The notes under the pieces are model-generated. The model was not told the origin of the DNA and searched no databases. It saw only the letters and a list, made by a program, of their open reading frames with translations. DNA of 64,000 nucleotides from Candidatus Bathyarchaeota archaeon (GTDB taxonomy: Archaea > Thermoproteota > Bathyarchaeia > Bathyarchaeales > SOJC01), in NCBI GenBank assembly GCA_029882535.1, contig JAOUKM010000002.1, positions 1 to 64,000 on the forward strand. Reading direction: 5' to 3'. The position numbers were made by a program, and so were the translations under genes. Below, piece after piece: positions 8,013 to 18,177 of the stretch; within the stretch, counting starts at the first letter, position 1; each line of letters starts with the position of its first letter.

Positions 8013-8771
8013 ATGAGAATATCATTTGACTCTGCTGCAGAAATCTATGACAAAACGAGAGGTCCGCCTAGGCAAATCATGAACCAACTAGTTAAGACGC
8101 TAATCAGCGAATTGTCCTGCTACGAAACCATTTTGGACATAGGCGTTGGAACTGGAAGATTCACAAAGCCTTTGCAAGACAACGGATTTGAGGTTGTTGG
8201 GGCAGATATTGCTAAGAAAATGATTAGCAAAGCAGTAAAAAAGGGTGCACACAACCTGCTTCAGGGCGACGCTTGCTTCCTTCCCTTCAAAGACAACTCC
8301 TTCGAAGTTGCGCTTTCTGTACATCTTCTTCATCTAATTAGCGAGTGGAAGATGGCTCTTCAGGAGATTTGCAGGGTAACTCGGAGAGTCATGGTTTCAA
8401 TGACTTATGTAGGTGCGGATCTTGTTTGGGAAACCTATGATTGTCTGCTTAAGGGCTGTGGGTGTGAGAGTCATAGGGTTGGGAAAGGAGAATGGGAACT
8501 AGAAAGCTTAGTCAAGCCTGCTAAGTCTGTGTTTGTGGCTTCTTATAGTAGAAGCGCGGATAGACGTCTTACTCATATGAGTCAAAGAGCCTATTCGAGT
8601 CAGTGGCAAGTCCCAGAGGATGTAAACAAGGAAGTTGTGGATGAGTTAAAAAGGCAGTTTGGTGGAAAAGCGTTTCGTAAAGAGCTGCGCATCTTAGTGT
8701 GGGACATAAACGACTTGGAAGCCTACTGTAGCAGTTCTATATCAAATGGTTTTCACTCAAGAGTTGTCTAG
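8013..8771 (+). CDS. class I SAM-dependent methyltransferase
   Basis: This 252-residue protein has a Rossmann-type methyltransferase core. It begins FDSAAEIYDKTRGPP, carries the SAM-binding motif ILDIGVGTGRFTKPL near residues 43-57, and continues with GADIAKKMI and a motif IV-like region FKDNSFEVALSVHLLHLI. It methylates an unknown substrate; the pattern is the UbiE/Methyltransf_11 type. The C-terminal 100 residues are less conserved. It lies 63 bp after the DUF3795 gene, with an AT-rich box at about 7971-7980 that could give it its own promoter. Confidence 0.85.
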   Translation: MRISFDSAAEIYDKTRGPPRQIMNQLVKTLISELSCYETILDIGVGTGRFTKPLQDNGFEVVGADIAKKMISKAVKKGAHNLLQGDACFLPFKDNSFEVALSVHLLHLISEWKMALQEICRVTRRVMVSMTYVGADLVWETYDCLLKGCGCESHRVGKGEWELESLVKPAKSVFVASYSRSADRRLTHMSQRAYSSQWQVPEDVNKEVVDELKRQFGGKAFRKELRILVWDINDLEAYCSSSISNGFHSRVV

Positions 8772-8791
8772 GCGTTACTAAAGCGTGAAGA

Positions 8792-8801
8792 AAAATTTAA
8801 A
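8792..8801 (+). promoter_or_regulatory. candidate TATA box for the Mut7-C gene
   Basis: AAATTTAAAA lies 28 bp before the ATG at 8830, a spacing expected for a leaderless or nearly leaderless archaeal transcript. Confidence 0.4.
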
Positions 8802-8829
8802 AAATGTTTTATGAAGGAATCGAGATACA

Positions 8830-9330
8830 ATGATAGCCAGAGACAGTGAACATGTTTTGAAGTTCGTTACAGATGGCATGCTTGGAAAACTAACCCGTTG
8901 GCTCCGCATGCTAGGCCACAACGTAAAATACGCCAATAACATAGACGACAGACTACTCATAAAAATCGCAAAAACCGAAAAACGCACCCTCCTAACAAGA
9001 GACGTAGAACTATACCAACAAGCAACAACCAAAAACACAGAAACCTTTCTCGTCGAAGGAAAAAACGAAGCAGAACGACTCGCAAACCTATCAAAACGAT
9101 TCAACCTAAAACTCGAACTCAATCCCGACAACTCGCGCTGCCCCAAATGCAACACCAAAATAAAACTCGCAAAAAAAACCGAAATCGCCGACAAGATCCC
9201 CCTCTCCACAAAGATTTTCTACGAAGAGTTCTGGGAATGCCCAAAATGCGGAAAAATCTATTGGCAAGGAGCCCACTGGAAAAAAATCAACAAAACACTG
9301 AAAGAAGCAAAAAGATTACTAGCAAAATAA
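8830..9330 (+). CDS. Mut7-C RNase-domain protein (PIN-like, DUF82)
   Basis: The 166-residue protein has the Mut7-C architecture. An N-terminal PIN-like nuclease region begins FVTDGMLGKLTRWLRMLG near residue 12, whose aspartate is a probable metal ligand, and includes LLTRDVELYQQA near residue 55. A C-terminal zinc ribbon has CPKC near residue 102 and CPKC near residue 138. The family is predicted to act on RNA; the substrate is unknown. It converges with rpo6, with 12 bp between them. Confidence 0.88.
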   Translation: MIARDSEHVLKFVTDGMLGKLTRWLRMLGHNVKYANNIDDRLLIKIAKTEKRTLLTRDVELYQQATTKNTETFLVEGKNEAERLANLSKRFNLKLELNPDNSRCPKCNTKIKLAKKTEIADKIPLSTKIFYEEFWECPKCGKIYWQGAHWKKINKTLKEAKRLLAK

Positions 9331-9342
9331 AATGAAGCAGGC

Positions 9343-9591
9343 TTATTCTTTTTGAAGAAGCCATTTAAGCGGTATGTCTTGAAACGTTCCATCCGGTAAC
9401 TCTCTACGAATAGTCATGGGAAGAACGCCACTTTCAAGTTCGCTCAACGCAATATCAATGGGGTTAGAAAAAGTTGAAGGCTCTACTAGCAGAGGTGCAC
9501 CCATAGCTACTTGAAGCGCCCTAGCACCCACTATCCGAGCCTTTTCGTAACGGGTTAACTTAGGAGGACCTACTTTGATTTTATTGTGCAA
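9343..9591 (-). CDS. rpoK: DNA-directed RNA polymerase subunit Rpo6 (RpoK)
   Basis: The product is the small omega/Rpb6-like subunit that helps assemble RNA polymerase around the beta-prime-like subunit. The hallmark segments [40 protein letters not shown] and the terminal QDIPLKWLL are all present. I place the start at the TTG at 9591-9589, which has a GGGAG ribosome binding site 6 bp upstream and gives 82 residues, normal for the family. The frame stays open further upstream but then overlaps the thermosome gene. It follows the thermosome gene by 10 bp, so the two form an operon. Confidence 0.93.
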   Translation of the reverse strand: MHNKIKVGPPKLTRYEKARIVGARALQVAMGAPLLVEPSTFSNPIDIALSELESGVLPMTIRRELPDGTFQDIPLKWLLQKE

Positions 9592-9601
9592 AGACGTCTC
9601 C

Positions 9602-11269
<1,668 letters not shown>

Positions 11270-11313
11270 ACACCTTTTGCTATTTATTATGCGGAACAAC
11301 AGAAACAGCTTTG

Positions 11314-11322
11314 TAATATAAG
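11314..11322 (-). promoter_or_regulatory. candidate TATA box for the thermosome-rpo6 operon
   Basis: Read on the minus strand the box is CTTATATTA, about 45 bp upstream of the thermosome ATG. Confidence 0.45.
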
Positions 11323-11452
11323 TTTTTCTAAAGCCTTTCGCTGACAACATGACACTAATCTTTCTGTTAAGCGCTGAAGGTTAATTTACAAAGATTAAGG
11401 GCAAACCACGCACACACATATATTTCGAGAAGCGCTGAAATAAGAGCCAACT

Positions 11453-11460
11453 AATTTAAA
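11453..11460 (+). promoter_or_regulatory. candidate TATA box
   Basis: AATTTAAA lies about 27 bp before the ATG at 11487, consistent with leaderless transcription of the methyltransferase gene. Confidence 0.4.
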
Positions 11461-11486
11461 TCTCGAATTTTTCCTTAAATGGTTCT

Positions 11487-12170
11487 ATGCACAAAGGTAC
11501 ATATTACAAAAAGAAGCTTTCAGCTAATAAACTCCTAAAATGCTATGAAATAGCCACTCCGAGGATCAAACAATATCTTAACGCGGAAATCCAGTTCGTC
11601 ATTTCCAATTTTCACGATACAGATTTGGTTCTCGAACTTGGATGTGGGTACGGTAGAGTTATGAAATCGGTATCACAGTTTGTTTCACGGATTATTGGAA
11701 ATGACATTTCAAAAGAAAGCTTAGAACTTGCAATGTCATACATGGAAGATTGTCAAAACTGTAGTGTATTTCTGATGGATGCATCTCAGATGTCATTTCG
11801 TTCATGTATTTTTGACATTGTGTTTTGCATTCAAAATGGCATATCCGCGTTTGGGGTCAACAAAAAACATCTCATCACAGAATCCATAAGGGTGACAAAA
11901 GACAATGGAATGATTCTATTTTCCAGTTATTCTCCGAAAATATGGGATGCTCGTCTTAAATGGTTTAGAAAACAATCGCAGTTTGGTCTTATAGGAGAGA
12001 TAGATGAGAAGAAGACTTGTGATGGAACAATTGTGTGTAAGAACGGTTTTAGAGCCACTACTGTCAATAGTGACCAAATCGTTGAGTTGTTCGATGAATT
12101 CGGATTGAATGCCTCTATCATTGAAGTGGACGAATCCAGTATTTTCTGCAAAGCCGTCAAAGAAAAATAG
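11487..12170 (+). CDS. class I SAM-dependent methyltransferase
   Basis: This 227-residue Rossmann methyltransferase has the SAM motif LVLELGCGYGRVMKSVS near residue 48 and IIGNDISKESLELA as motif II. A region at IFDIVFCIQNGISAFGV follows in the place of motif IV. The segment after it is variable and should set the substrate, which I cannot infer. It is unrelated in detail to the methyltransferase at 8013. It stands alone between the divergent thermosome operon and the nitroreductase gene. Confidence 0.84.
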   Translation: MHKGTYYKKKLSANKLLKCYEIATPRIKQYLNAEIQFVISNFHDTDLVLELGCGYGRVMKSVSQFVSRIIGNDISKESLELAMSYMEDCQNCSVFLMDASQMSFRSCIFDIVFCIQNGISAFGVNKKHLITESIRVTKDNGMILFSSYSPKIWDARLKWFRKQSQFGLIGEIDEKKTCDGTIVCKNGFRATTVNSDQIVELFDEFGLNASIIEVDESSIFCKAVKEK

Positions 12171-12296
12171 TTTGTCGCTAAGATTGCGCACAACGCGCAT
12201 GTTCGTTTTTTATGAACGGTAATTCTCTTTTCCAAAAAATATATGCGTGGGAGAATCTTGAATATATCCGACATTGCTTAGTAGGAAGAAAATGCC

Positions 12297-13070
12297 ATGA
12301 AGAACAATCCTGTTATTCAAACCATGCTTGATCACAAGTCAATCCGGAAATACACAGATGAAATGCCCCCTGATGAAGTGATAGAGACAATTGTCAGAGC
12401 AGGTCAACAGGCACCTTTTGCTTCTCAATATTACAGCGTACTACTGTCGCGAAACAAAGAGCAAAACCCTTGGAAAGCACCGCTCTTGTTTACGATATGT
12501 GTTGATTCGCATAAATTTGAACTCATCATGGCGAAAAGGAATTGGAAGTTAGTCACAAACGATTTTACACTAATGCTTTTTGGAATTCAAGATGCAGCCT
12601 TGATGGCGGAGAATATGGTCGTTGCAGGAAGAAGTCTGGGGCTCGGAAGCTGCTTCCTTGGAAGTGCACCATTTAGAGCCGACAAAATTGCAGAAAAGTA
12701 CGACTTGCCTGAGAGAGTGTTCCCTCTAGTACAATTGGTAATGGGCTATCCAGCAGAAAACCCGCCACCACGACCACGATATCCCTTGAAATTCACTCTA
12801 TTTGAAGATAAATATCCCAAATTAAACAAAGATGCAATTTTAAAAGCAATGAAGACAATGGATAACGGATATCTTGCCCAAGACTACTACCGTAAAAACA
12901 ACGCAAAAATACCGCTAAAAGGCAACCGTAAAGAAACATTCACCTACGACAACTATAGCTGGACGGAACACATATGCAGAAAATGGGGCCAGTGGTACCC
13001 AGACCCGAAGAATCTTCACGAACAATTAGAAAAACGCGGTTTCTATATCACCAAAAAAAGACCGAAATGA
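12297..13070 (+). CDS. nitroreductase-family flavoprotein
   Basis: The 257-residue protein has the nitroreductase fold. It begins with the flavin-binding HKSIRKYTDEMPPDEVIETI and includes GLGSCFLGSAPF near residue 118 and LVQLVMGYPAENPPPRPR near residue 145. Family members bind FMN and use NAD(P)H to reduce nitro or enone compounds, or act in cofactor chemistry. The C-terminal 70 residues, with an aromatic-rich stretch around YDNYSWTEHICRKWGQW, extend beyond the core. That resembles the longer nitroreductases found in anaerobes. The substrate is unknown. Confidence 0.82.
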   Translation: MKNNPVIQTMLDHKSIRKYTDEMPPDEVIETIVRAGQQAPFASQYYSVLLSRNKEQNPWKAPLLFTICVDSHKFELIMAKRNWKLVTNDFTLMLFGIQDAALMAENMVVAGRSLGLGSCFLGSAPFRADKIAEKYDLPERVFPLVQLVMGYPAENPPPRPRYPLKFTLFEDKYPKLNKDAILKAMKTMDNGYLAQDYYRKNNAKIPLKGNRKETFTYDNYSWTEHICRKWGQWYPDPKNLHEQLEKRGFYITKKRPK

Positions 13071-13129
13071 ATACACCGCTCACAATGCTAAGAAAAATGC
13101 ACGCTGAATAATTACTATTTAGATACCTA

Positions 13130-13145
13130 GCTTGTTTTAACAAGC
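13130..13145. terminator. hairpin between convergent genes
   Basis: GCTTGT and ACAAGC form a perfect 6-bp stem around a four-base loop in the gap between the nitroreductase and malic enzyme genes, which converge. No long T-run follows, so termination activity is uncertain. Confidence 0.3.
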
Positions 13146-13227
13146 AAGGTCTCGCCGTATCTTTTGAACTCTTCTCTCTAAGCCATTTCTAAACATAGCC
13201 GCCCAAATTAAAAAAAGAGAGGGGGTA

Positions 13228-14610
13228 CTATGGACCGGTGGTTAGTATGTCTTCTTCTGGGGGTGGCGGTTTGATTAGCCCCTGCTTCATGAGAAGGTGA
13301 GTCGATTCTCTGGCGTTTTTGATTACGGCGACGGCTCTTTCCCACAGCTCTTGTCTAGATGGTTTGATGCGGGCGACACCCTCTTTTATGCTTTGCAGCG
13401 CGCAGGCGACTGCTTCACGAGGATAGACTTCCCATTCTTCCATGTGTGGAGCTACGTCGTTTTCGTTTATGCCTCTTTCTTCGGCAAAGCGGGCTAGCTC
13501 ATTAGCTGCGGCTACGCACATGTCGTCTGTGACTGTTTTGGCTTTAACGTCTAGAACGCCGCGGAATATGGCCGGAAAGCCCAAGCTGTTATTGATTTGG
13601 TTCGGGAAGTCGCTACGTCCCGTGCCTATTATTCGTGCGCCGGCTTCCTTTGCTTCCCAAGGCCAGATTTCTGGGATGGGGTTGGCGCAGGCGAAAACAA
13701 TGCTGTTTGTGGCCATTTGGCTAATCCATTCCTTTTTGATTGTGCCGGGACCGGGCTTACTGGCGGCTACGACGGCGTCTGCGCCTTTGAGAGATGCTGC
13801 TGTGTCGCCCGTTCTGCCTTCGGCGTTGGTTTTTTGGGTTAGTTCGTATTTCCACGGGTTGGTTTCTTTGATTTTTTCTAGGTCTGGTCTTCCTGCGTGG
13901 AGGATGCCTTTGCTGTCGACGAGGGTGATGTTGCCAGGCTTAAATCCGGCGCGGAAGAGGACATAAGCTGTACGAGTGTTGGCTGAACCGACGCCTACGA
14001 GGGTGATTAGGGCTTCAGAGGGTTTTTTGCCTACGATTTTTAGCGAGTTTAGCAAGCCTGCTAGGATGACCGTTGCGGTTCCCTGTTGGTCATCATGCCA
14101 GACAGGTATGTTGAGTTTTTCGCGTGCTTTGTCTAGCACGTAGAAGCATTTGGGCTTGCTGATGTCTTCGAGGTTAATGCCGCCGAATGTGGGCTCGATG
14201 AGTTCGCAGGTACGGACGATTTCGTCGGGGTCTTTTGTGTTGAGGCAGATTGGAAACGCGTCGACGCCGCCTAAGTATTTGAAGAGCAATGCCTTGCCTT
14301 CCATAACGGGTAGGCCTGCTTCGGGTCCTATGTCGCCTAGTCCGAGGACGCGGGTGCCATCGGAGACTACGGCTACGTAGTTGGATCGGTTGGTTTGGGT
14401 CCAGACTTCGTCTGGGTTTTCTTTTATTTTGCGGCAACTCGCTGCCACACCAGGGGTGTACCAGATGGCGAAGTCGGCTGGGCTGCGGATGGCGCATTTG
14501 GGCATGATTTGGGCTTTGCCTAGGTAAAAGGAGTGGTAGGCTAGGGCTAGTTTTGCGGGGCGTTTGGCTTTTTCGAGTAATTGTTCCACTGTAACTTTTT
14601 TTTGGGTCAT
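13228..14610 (-). CDS. malic enzyme (NAD(P)-dependent, decarboxylating)
   Basis: The 460-residue protein catalyses oxidative decarboxylation of malate to pyruvate. It shows the malic-enzyme N-terminal domain with IWYTPGVAASCRKI near residue 48 and VVSDGTRVLGLGDIGPEAGLP near residue 81. The signature FGGINLEDISKPKCF near residue 140, the HDDQQGTATVILAGL segment near 170 and the NAD-binding GVGSANTRTAY near 206 follow. It is the short bacterial/archaeal form without a phosphotransacetylase tail. A ribosome binding site AAGGAG lies about 12 bp upstream, and a TATA-like box (TGTTTAAATG on the minus strand) at 14662-14672. Confidence 0.93.
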   Translation of the reverse strand: MTQKKVTVEQLLEKAKRPAKLALAYHSFYLGKAQIMPKCAIRSPADFAIWYTPGVAASCRKIKENPDEVWTQTNRSNYVAVVSDGTRVLGLGDIGPEAGLPVMEGKALLFKYLGGVDAFPICLNTKDPDEIVRTCELIEPTFGGINLEDISKPKCFYVLDKAREKLNIPVWHDDQQGTATVILAGLLNSLKIVGKKPSEALITLVGVGSANTRTAYVLFRAGFKPGNITLVDSKGILHAGRPDLEKIKETNPWKYELTQKTNAEGRTGDTAASLKGADAVVAASKPGPGTIKKEWISQMATNSIVFACANPIPEIWPWEAKEAGARIIGTGRSDFPNQINNSLGFPAIFRGVLDVKAKTVTDDMCVAAANELARFAEERGINENDVAPHMEEWEVYPREAVACALQSIKEGVARIKPSRQELWERAVAVIKNARESTHLLMKQGLIKPPPPEEDILTTGP

Positions 14611-14946
14611 TTGTTGTTAATTCTCCTTGCTTAGCGGAGAGATAGTGGCTTAACACATAAAACATTTAAACATTATGGAAAGCTCGTTCTTTCCTTCTAT
14701 AGTTATTCCGCATGCTTCTGCTAGTGTTCTACCCTTTAGAGATTGATGTTTTCTCACATAATTGTAGTGAACAAACCAACTCAGCACGCCTCCAATCCTA
14801 GCCAACTACAAACTAAACGAAAAAACCTTAAAGAATGCAGAGAACTTGGGAAAAAAGTCGCCAAAACTCTTCTGTAAGCCAAAACGATGCGAAGAGAATA
14901 AAAACAAAAACGCAGTAAATACTTAGTACACGGAGAAAGCAATGGA
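14611..14946. promoter_or_regulatory. divergent promoter region
   Basis: This 336-bp gap lies between the malic enzyme gene (minus) and an unknown gene (plus). It holds the malic enzyme ribosome binding site (14621-14627) and TATA-like box (14662-14672). I see no gene or stable RNA in the remainder. Confidence 0.4.
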
Positions 14947-15309
14947 ATGAACGAACTCACAATAAAATACGAACCCTTCAAAGAAATCATAGTTATGCAA
15001 TGCACCAAATTTGCCACCCCAGACGATTTGGCACGATTTACAAGCGTTATAGCAGGAGGAAAAACAGCAGGCATATACTGGGCTCAAGGCGTGGCATTTC
15101 TCTACTTCCCCTTATCCGCAAACACCGAAACAGCCGCAAAAGAACTCATAGAAAAAGGAAGAGTTTACTGGGCCTTCCTAAGCTACACTTCCATGCCAAC
15201 TTACAAACCCCTCATCGAAACAAAAGAAAAAATAATCGTCCCAGTCCTCGATATGTCAACCAGCCCCCTGTTCCAAAAAGCAGCCGAATGGTTAAAAAAG
15301 CAAAAATAA
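14947..15309 (+). CDS. conserved-looking protein of unknown function
   Basis: This 120-residue soluble protein has an even mix of hydrophobic and charged residues and no signal peptide or membrane helix. I do not recognise a family. The order of predicted strands and helices (TIKYEPFKEIIVMQC, then a helical DDLARFTSVI, then a GVAFLYFPLS strand) suggests a compact alpha/beta fold. It lies 52 bp upstream of the riboflavin kinase gene on the same strand and may share its transcript. The plus-strand reading is preferred because overlapping frames have poor composition. Confidence 0.65.
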   Translation: MNELTIKYEPFKEIIVMQCTKFATPDDLARFTSVIAGGKTAGIYWAQGVAFLYFPLSANTETAAKELIEKGRVYWAFLSYTSMPTYKPLIETKEKIIVPVLDMSTSPLFQKAAEWLKKQK

Positions 15310-15361
15310 GCAACTATACACGTAAACTGACAATGTAGTCTTTCTTATTGAAGGTAGGTAG

Positions 15362-15772
15362 ATGAATTCTGTCAAAGTGAAAGGAGTAGTATTCAGCGGT
15401 GAAAAGGTTGGAAGCCGATTTATCGGAATTGCCTGGGCAAAAAAGCAGATTAGAAAAAAACTAGGCTTTGACCCTTATGTCGGTACATTAAATATCCGCC
15501 TTCCAGAAAGAGAAGCAAAACTTCTGAGAGAGACTCTTCAAGACTTTGAAGGCATCGAAATTACCCCTGCAAAAGGTTTCTTTCAAGCGCGCTGCTTCAA
15601 TATACTAATAATGAATAAAATCAAAGGAGCTATCGTTATCCCTGAAAAACCTGATTATCCATCCAACGTTCTGGAAATTATTGCACCAACTTGTCTACGC
15701 AAAGCATTATCACTCACAGACAGCAACGAAGTTGAAATAACTGTCTTCTTAGAAGTCGACATCAAGGCTTAA
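15362..15772 (+). CDS. ribK: CTP-dependent riboflavin kinase
   Basis: The 136-residue protein is the archaeal riboflavin kinase of the DUF120 family. It uses CTP rather than ATP to phosphorylate riboflavin to FMN. The family's features are present: GVVFSGEKVGSRFIGIAWAK, then GFDPYVGTLNIRLP near residue 37, a central CFNILIMNKIKGAIVIPEK and the ending HxxxE-like EVEITVFLEVDI. Length is typical of the stand-alone enzyme without a DNA-binding domain. Its last 24 bp overlap the 3' end of the acyl-CoA synthetase gene on the opposite strand. Confidence 0.93.
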   Translation: MNSVKVKGVVFSGEKVGSRFIGIAWAKKQIRKKLGFDPYVGTLNIRLPEREAKLLRETLQDFEGIEITPAKGFFQARCFNILIMNKIKGAIVIPEKPDYPSNVLEIIAPTCLRKALSLTDSNEVEITVFLEVDIKA

Positions 15773-17260
15773 CGCGTGTCTTTTCGCATAAATTTCCAAA
15801 TAATCATCAAAACAGTTATTTTTCTTCAGATATTTGCCATAATAGACCAAGGCAGCCATCGCTCGGGCAGCGTCCTCAGGTGAAGAGTAAGCGGGGATTC
15901 CCAGTTTTTCGAACCTTGAGCGTATGAACAACGCCATCTCGGTTTCTCCAATGTCACAGACGACAACAGGTTTTGTACAGTGCTTCACCAGATTTGCTAT
16001 TAGGTCCACAAAGTCTTCCTGCAAAGCAGGAGTATGATGCAAACCTAGCAAAATTAAACCGTTGACTTCTGGTGCATCTAACAGAATTTTTGCTGAACGT
16101 TCAAACATTTCGGAAGTTGCAGATCCCGTGATGTCCACTGGATTTAGGTTTGTGGCAAACTTGGGCAGTTTTCCCACTTGTTTTAAGTTCTCAAACTTTG
16201 ATAGAACTTCATCAGAGAACCTTTTAACGGTTAAGCCTAGAGACACGCATTCGTCGACAGCCATTACACTAGGTCCACCAGCATCGGTGAGAACTCCAAT
16301 GTTATTTCCAGTTGTTGGTGGTTGAAAAGCAAAGGCTTTGCCAACGTCGAAAAACTCTTCCATGTCTTTAACGCGGAGGACGCCGACTTGGGCAAAAGCC
16401 GCATCATAAATCTTGTCGGATCCTGCGATGGCTCCTGTGTGAGAGGCAGCGGCTCTGGCACCAGCCTTAGTTTTTCCGCTTTTGAAGGCAACTATCGGTT
16501 TTCTTTTTGTAGCTTTTTCCGCAGCTTTCATGAATTCCCTCCCAGCTTCTATAGCTTCGGCGTAGAGGAGTATTACCCATGTTTTGGGGTCTTGTAGAAA
16601 ATATTCAAGCATTTCGGCTTCAGCTACGTCACATTTGTTTCCGAAGCTTACGAATTTGCTCACTCCCATCTGCCTTCCAGTTAGGTAGTCAAGGGCGGCG
16701 ACGCCGAAGGCTCCGCTTTGGGTAATCATTGCAATATGTCCCGCCATGGGGCGTGGAGTTGCGACAAATTCGTCTCCAGTTATTAGCACTTTTGTTTCTG
16801 GCAGGAACAGCATGTCGACTCCGGTGCTTATATCGTAAACGCCGAGGCAGTTAGGTCCTAGAATTCGAATGTTGGCTTCTTTTGCAACAGAAACTATAGC
16901 GTTTTCAAGTTCGGTGTTGCCAATTTCGCTGAATCCTGCGGTAATTATCGCAGCTACTTTGACGCCTTTTGCGGCGGCATCTTTCATAACTCTGAGAACA
17001 GCGGCGGCCGGCACAACGATTACCACCAGCTCGATTTCTCCAAGTATTTTAGATAGCGAAGGATAACTTTTGTATCCCAAAATGTAGTCTTCATGCGGGT
17101 TGACTGGGTATAATTCTCCTTTGAACACGCCTCTTCGTTTGTTTTCTGCAAAATTCTTAAAAATAACATGCCCAGCTTTGTTGATTTTTTTGGAGGCGCC
17201 TACTACTGCAACCGATTTCGGGTTGAAAAACGTGTCCATCTGCTTAACTATTGTGCTCAT
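15749..17260 (-). CDS. acdA: ADP-forming acyl-CoA synthetase, alpha subunit
   Basis: The 503-residue protein matches the alpha subunit of the ADP-forming acetyl-CoA (acyl-CoA) synthetase, which converts acyl-CoA, ADP and phosphate into acid, CoA and ATP. It has a CoA-binding N-terminal domain (FNPKSVAVVGASKKINKAG), ILGPNCLGVYD near residue 135 and a succinyl-CoA-synthetase-like flavodoxin region. The phosphohistidine segment RAAASHTGAIAGSD lies near residue 270. The beta (ATP-grasp) subunit candidate is not adjacent but lies at 41971-42666. It is last in a minus-strand run after PfkB and CofE-like genes, 49 bp behind the latter. Confidence 0.9.
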   Translation of the reverse strand: MSTIVKQMDTFFNPKSVAVVGASKKINKAGHVIFKNFAENKRRGVFKGELYPVNPHEDYILGYKSYPSLSKILGEIELVVIVVPAAAVLRVMKDAAAKGVKVAAIITAGFSEIGNTELENAIVSVAKEANIRILGPNCLGVYDISTGVDMLFLPETKVLITGDEFVATPRPMAGHIAMITQSGAFGVAALDYLTGRQMGVSKFVSFGNKCDVAEAEMLEYFLQDPKTWVILLYAEAIEAGREFMKAAEKATKRKPIVAFKSGKTKAGARAAASHTGAIAGSDKIYDAAFAQVGVLRVKDMEEFFDVGKAFAFQPPTTGNNIGVLTDAGGPSVMAVDECVSLGLTVKRFSDEVLSKFENLKQVGKLPKFATNLNPVDITGSATSEMFERSAKILLDAPEVNGLILLGLHHTPALQEDFVDLIANLVKHCTKPVVVCDIGETEMALFIRSRFEKLGIPAYSSPEDAARAMAALVYYGKYLKKNNCFDDYLEIYAKRHALSLDVDF

Positions 17261-17309
17261 CTTAGTTTCTCCAGTTTAAGAGTCAACAGTACTTCAAGTA
17301 TTTTTTGTC

Positions 17310-18152
17310 TCAGTATATGGACTTTACGATAACAATAGGCTTATGTTCTGTTTGTTCCAGCATTTTCCAAGAAACACCCGTTAAAGAGACGTTAAAGGTT
17401 TTAGCCATGTCCCAAACCGTTTTTCCAGCACCAAAGCCTCTAGCATTATCAGCCAACTCTGCAACATCCAAAGCTTCTTCAACACTTATCTTTACACCTG
17501 CAACTGCCAGTGGAGTGGCTCTTTTCTTTAGTTTGAAGACCCGCCCGATGATATAGGCGATAAACCCGCTTACAGACCGTATTCCCTCAATGGAGTCTGG
17601 TCTTGCTGTGAAGTGAAAGTTTCTCCAAGAATACGTTTTATCCGTATCCACAATTGTGACAATCACGTTTTTGCCTAATTCTGCTTTTATTCCGTCACGG
17701 ACTGTTTCCGCTATGCGATAAGTGTTGTGCAGCGGCAAACTAACATACGAGTGTGGAAGGTTGCTGCCGTCAATTCCGCCTTCAGAGTCTGGCATTAATG
17801 CTTGTAAAAACCCGCAGTATTGCAAGGCTACTTGCTTATGGGCGCTGCCTTCTTGGGTGGGGTAATTTTTGAAGTGAGAGATTTTTGTCTTCTTAGAATG
17901 GCACAGTGGTCCGAGGACATATGTCCAAACATATCGCATCCAATATTTGGCTAGAAACTGCGCTGTTAAGCTTGGCTTCACCGCAGCTTCATCTATGATA
18001 TTTCCAGTTGCCGTTGAAATTGCCTTTTCAGAAACTACTACAATATCACCTTCTTGCACTCTGCCTCTCAAAGCCGTAACCATCTTGGCAATATAATCTT
18101 CATTTGGCTTCCAGTACCGCGTTGTAACGGCTAAAGCTTTGTAGCTCTTCAC
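17310..18152 (-). CDS. CofE-like (F420-0:gamma-glutamyl ligase family) protein
   Basis: The 280-residue protein belongs to the coenzyme F420 gamma-glutamyl ligase superfamily. It shows the early EGDIVVVSEKAISTATGNII motif near residue 35 and a metal/GTP region at DSEGGIDGSNLPHSYVSLPL near 122. The closing ADNARGFGAGKTVWDMAKTF near 240 resembles the family C-terminus. Canonical CofE adds glutamates to F420-0. This copy is longer than minimal CofE and sits with a sugar-kinase-like gene and an acyl-CoA synthetase gene rather than F420 genes, so another amide-forming reaction is possible. It follows the PfkB gene by 25 bp. Confidence 0.75.
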   Translation of the reverse strand: MKSYKALAVTTRYWKPNEDYIAKMVTALRGRVQEGDIVVVSEKAISTATGNIIDEAAVKPSLTAQFLAKYWMRYVWTYVLGPLCHSKKTKISHFKNYPTQEGSAHKQVALQYCGFLQALMPDSEGGIDGSNLPHSYVSLPLHNTYRIAETVRDGIKAELGKNVIVTIVDTDKTYSWRNFHFTARPDSIEGIRSVSGFIAYIIGRVFKLKKRATPLAVAGVKISVEEALDVAELADNARGFGAGKTVWDMAKTFNVSLTGVSWKMLEQTEHKPIVIVKSIY

Positions 18153-18177
18153 GTTTTATCACAGCGTGGTGGAACTG

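Noticed and set aside
11270-11350. 27-residue upstream extension of the thermosome
   Set aside because: The extension is unlike chaperonins, and the ATG at 11269 has its own ribosome binding site.
14174-14665. Arg/Pro-rich minus-strand frame overlapping malic enzyme
   Set aside because: It is a shadow frame of a clearly coding gene, with no start signals and biased composition.
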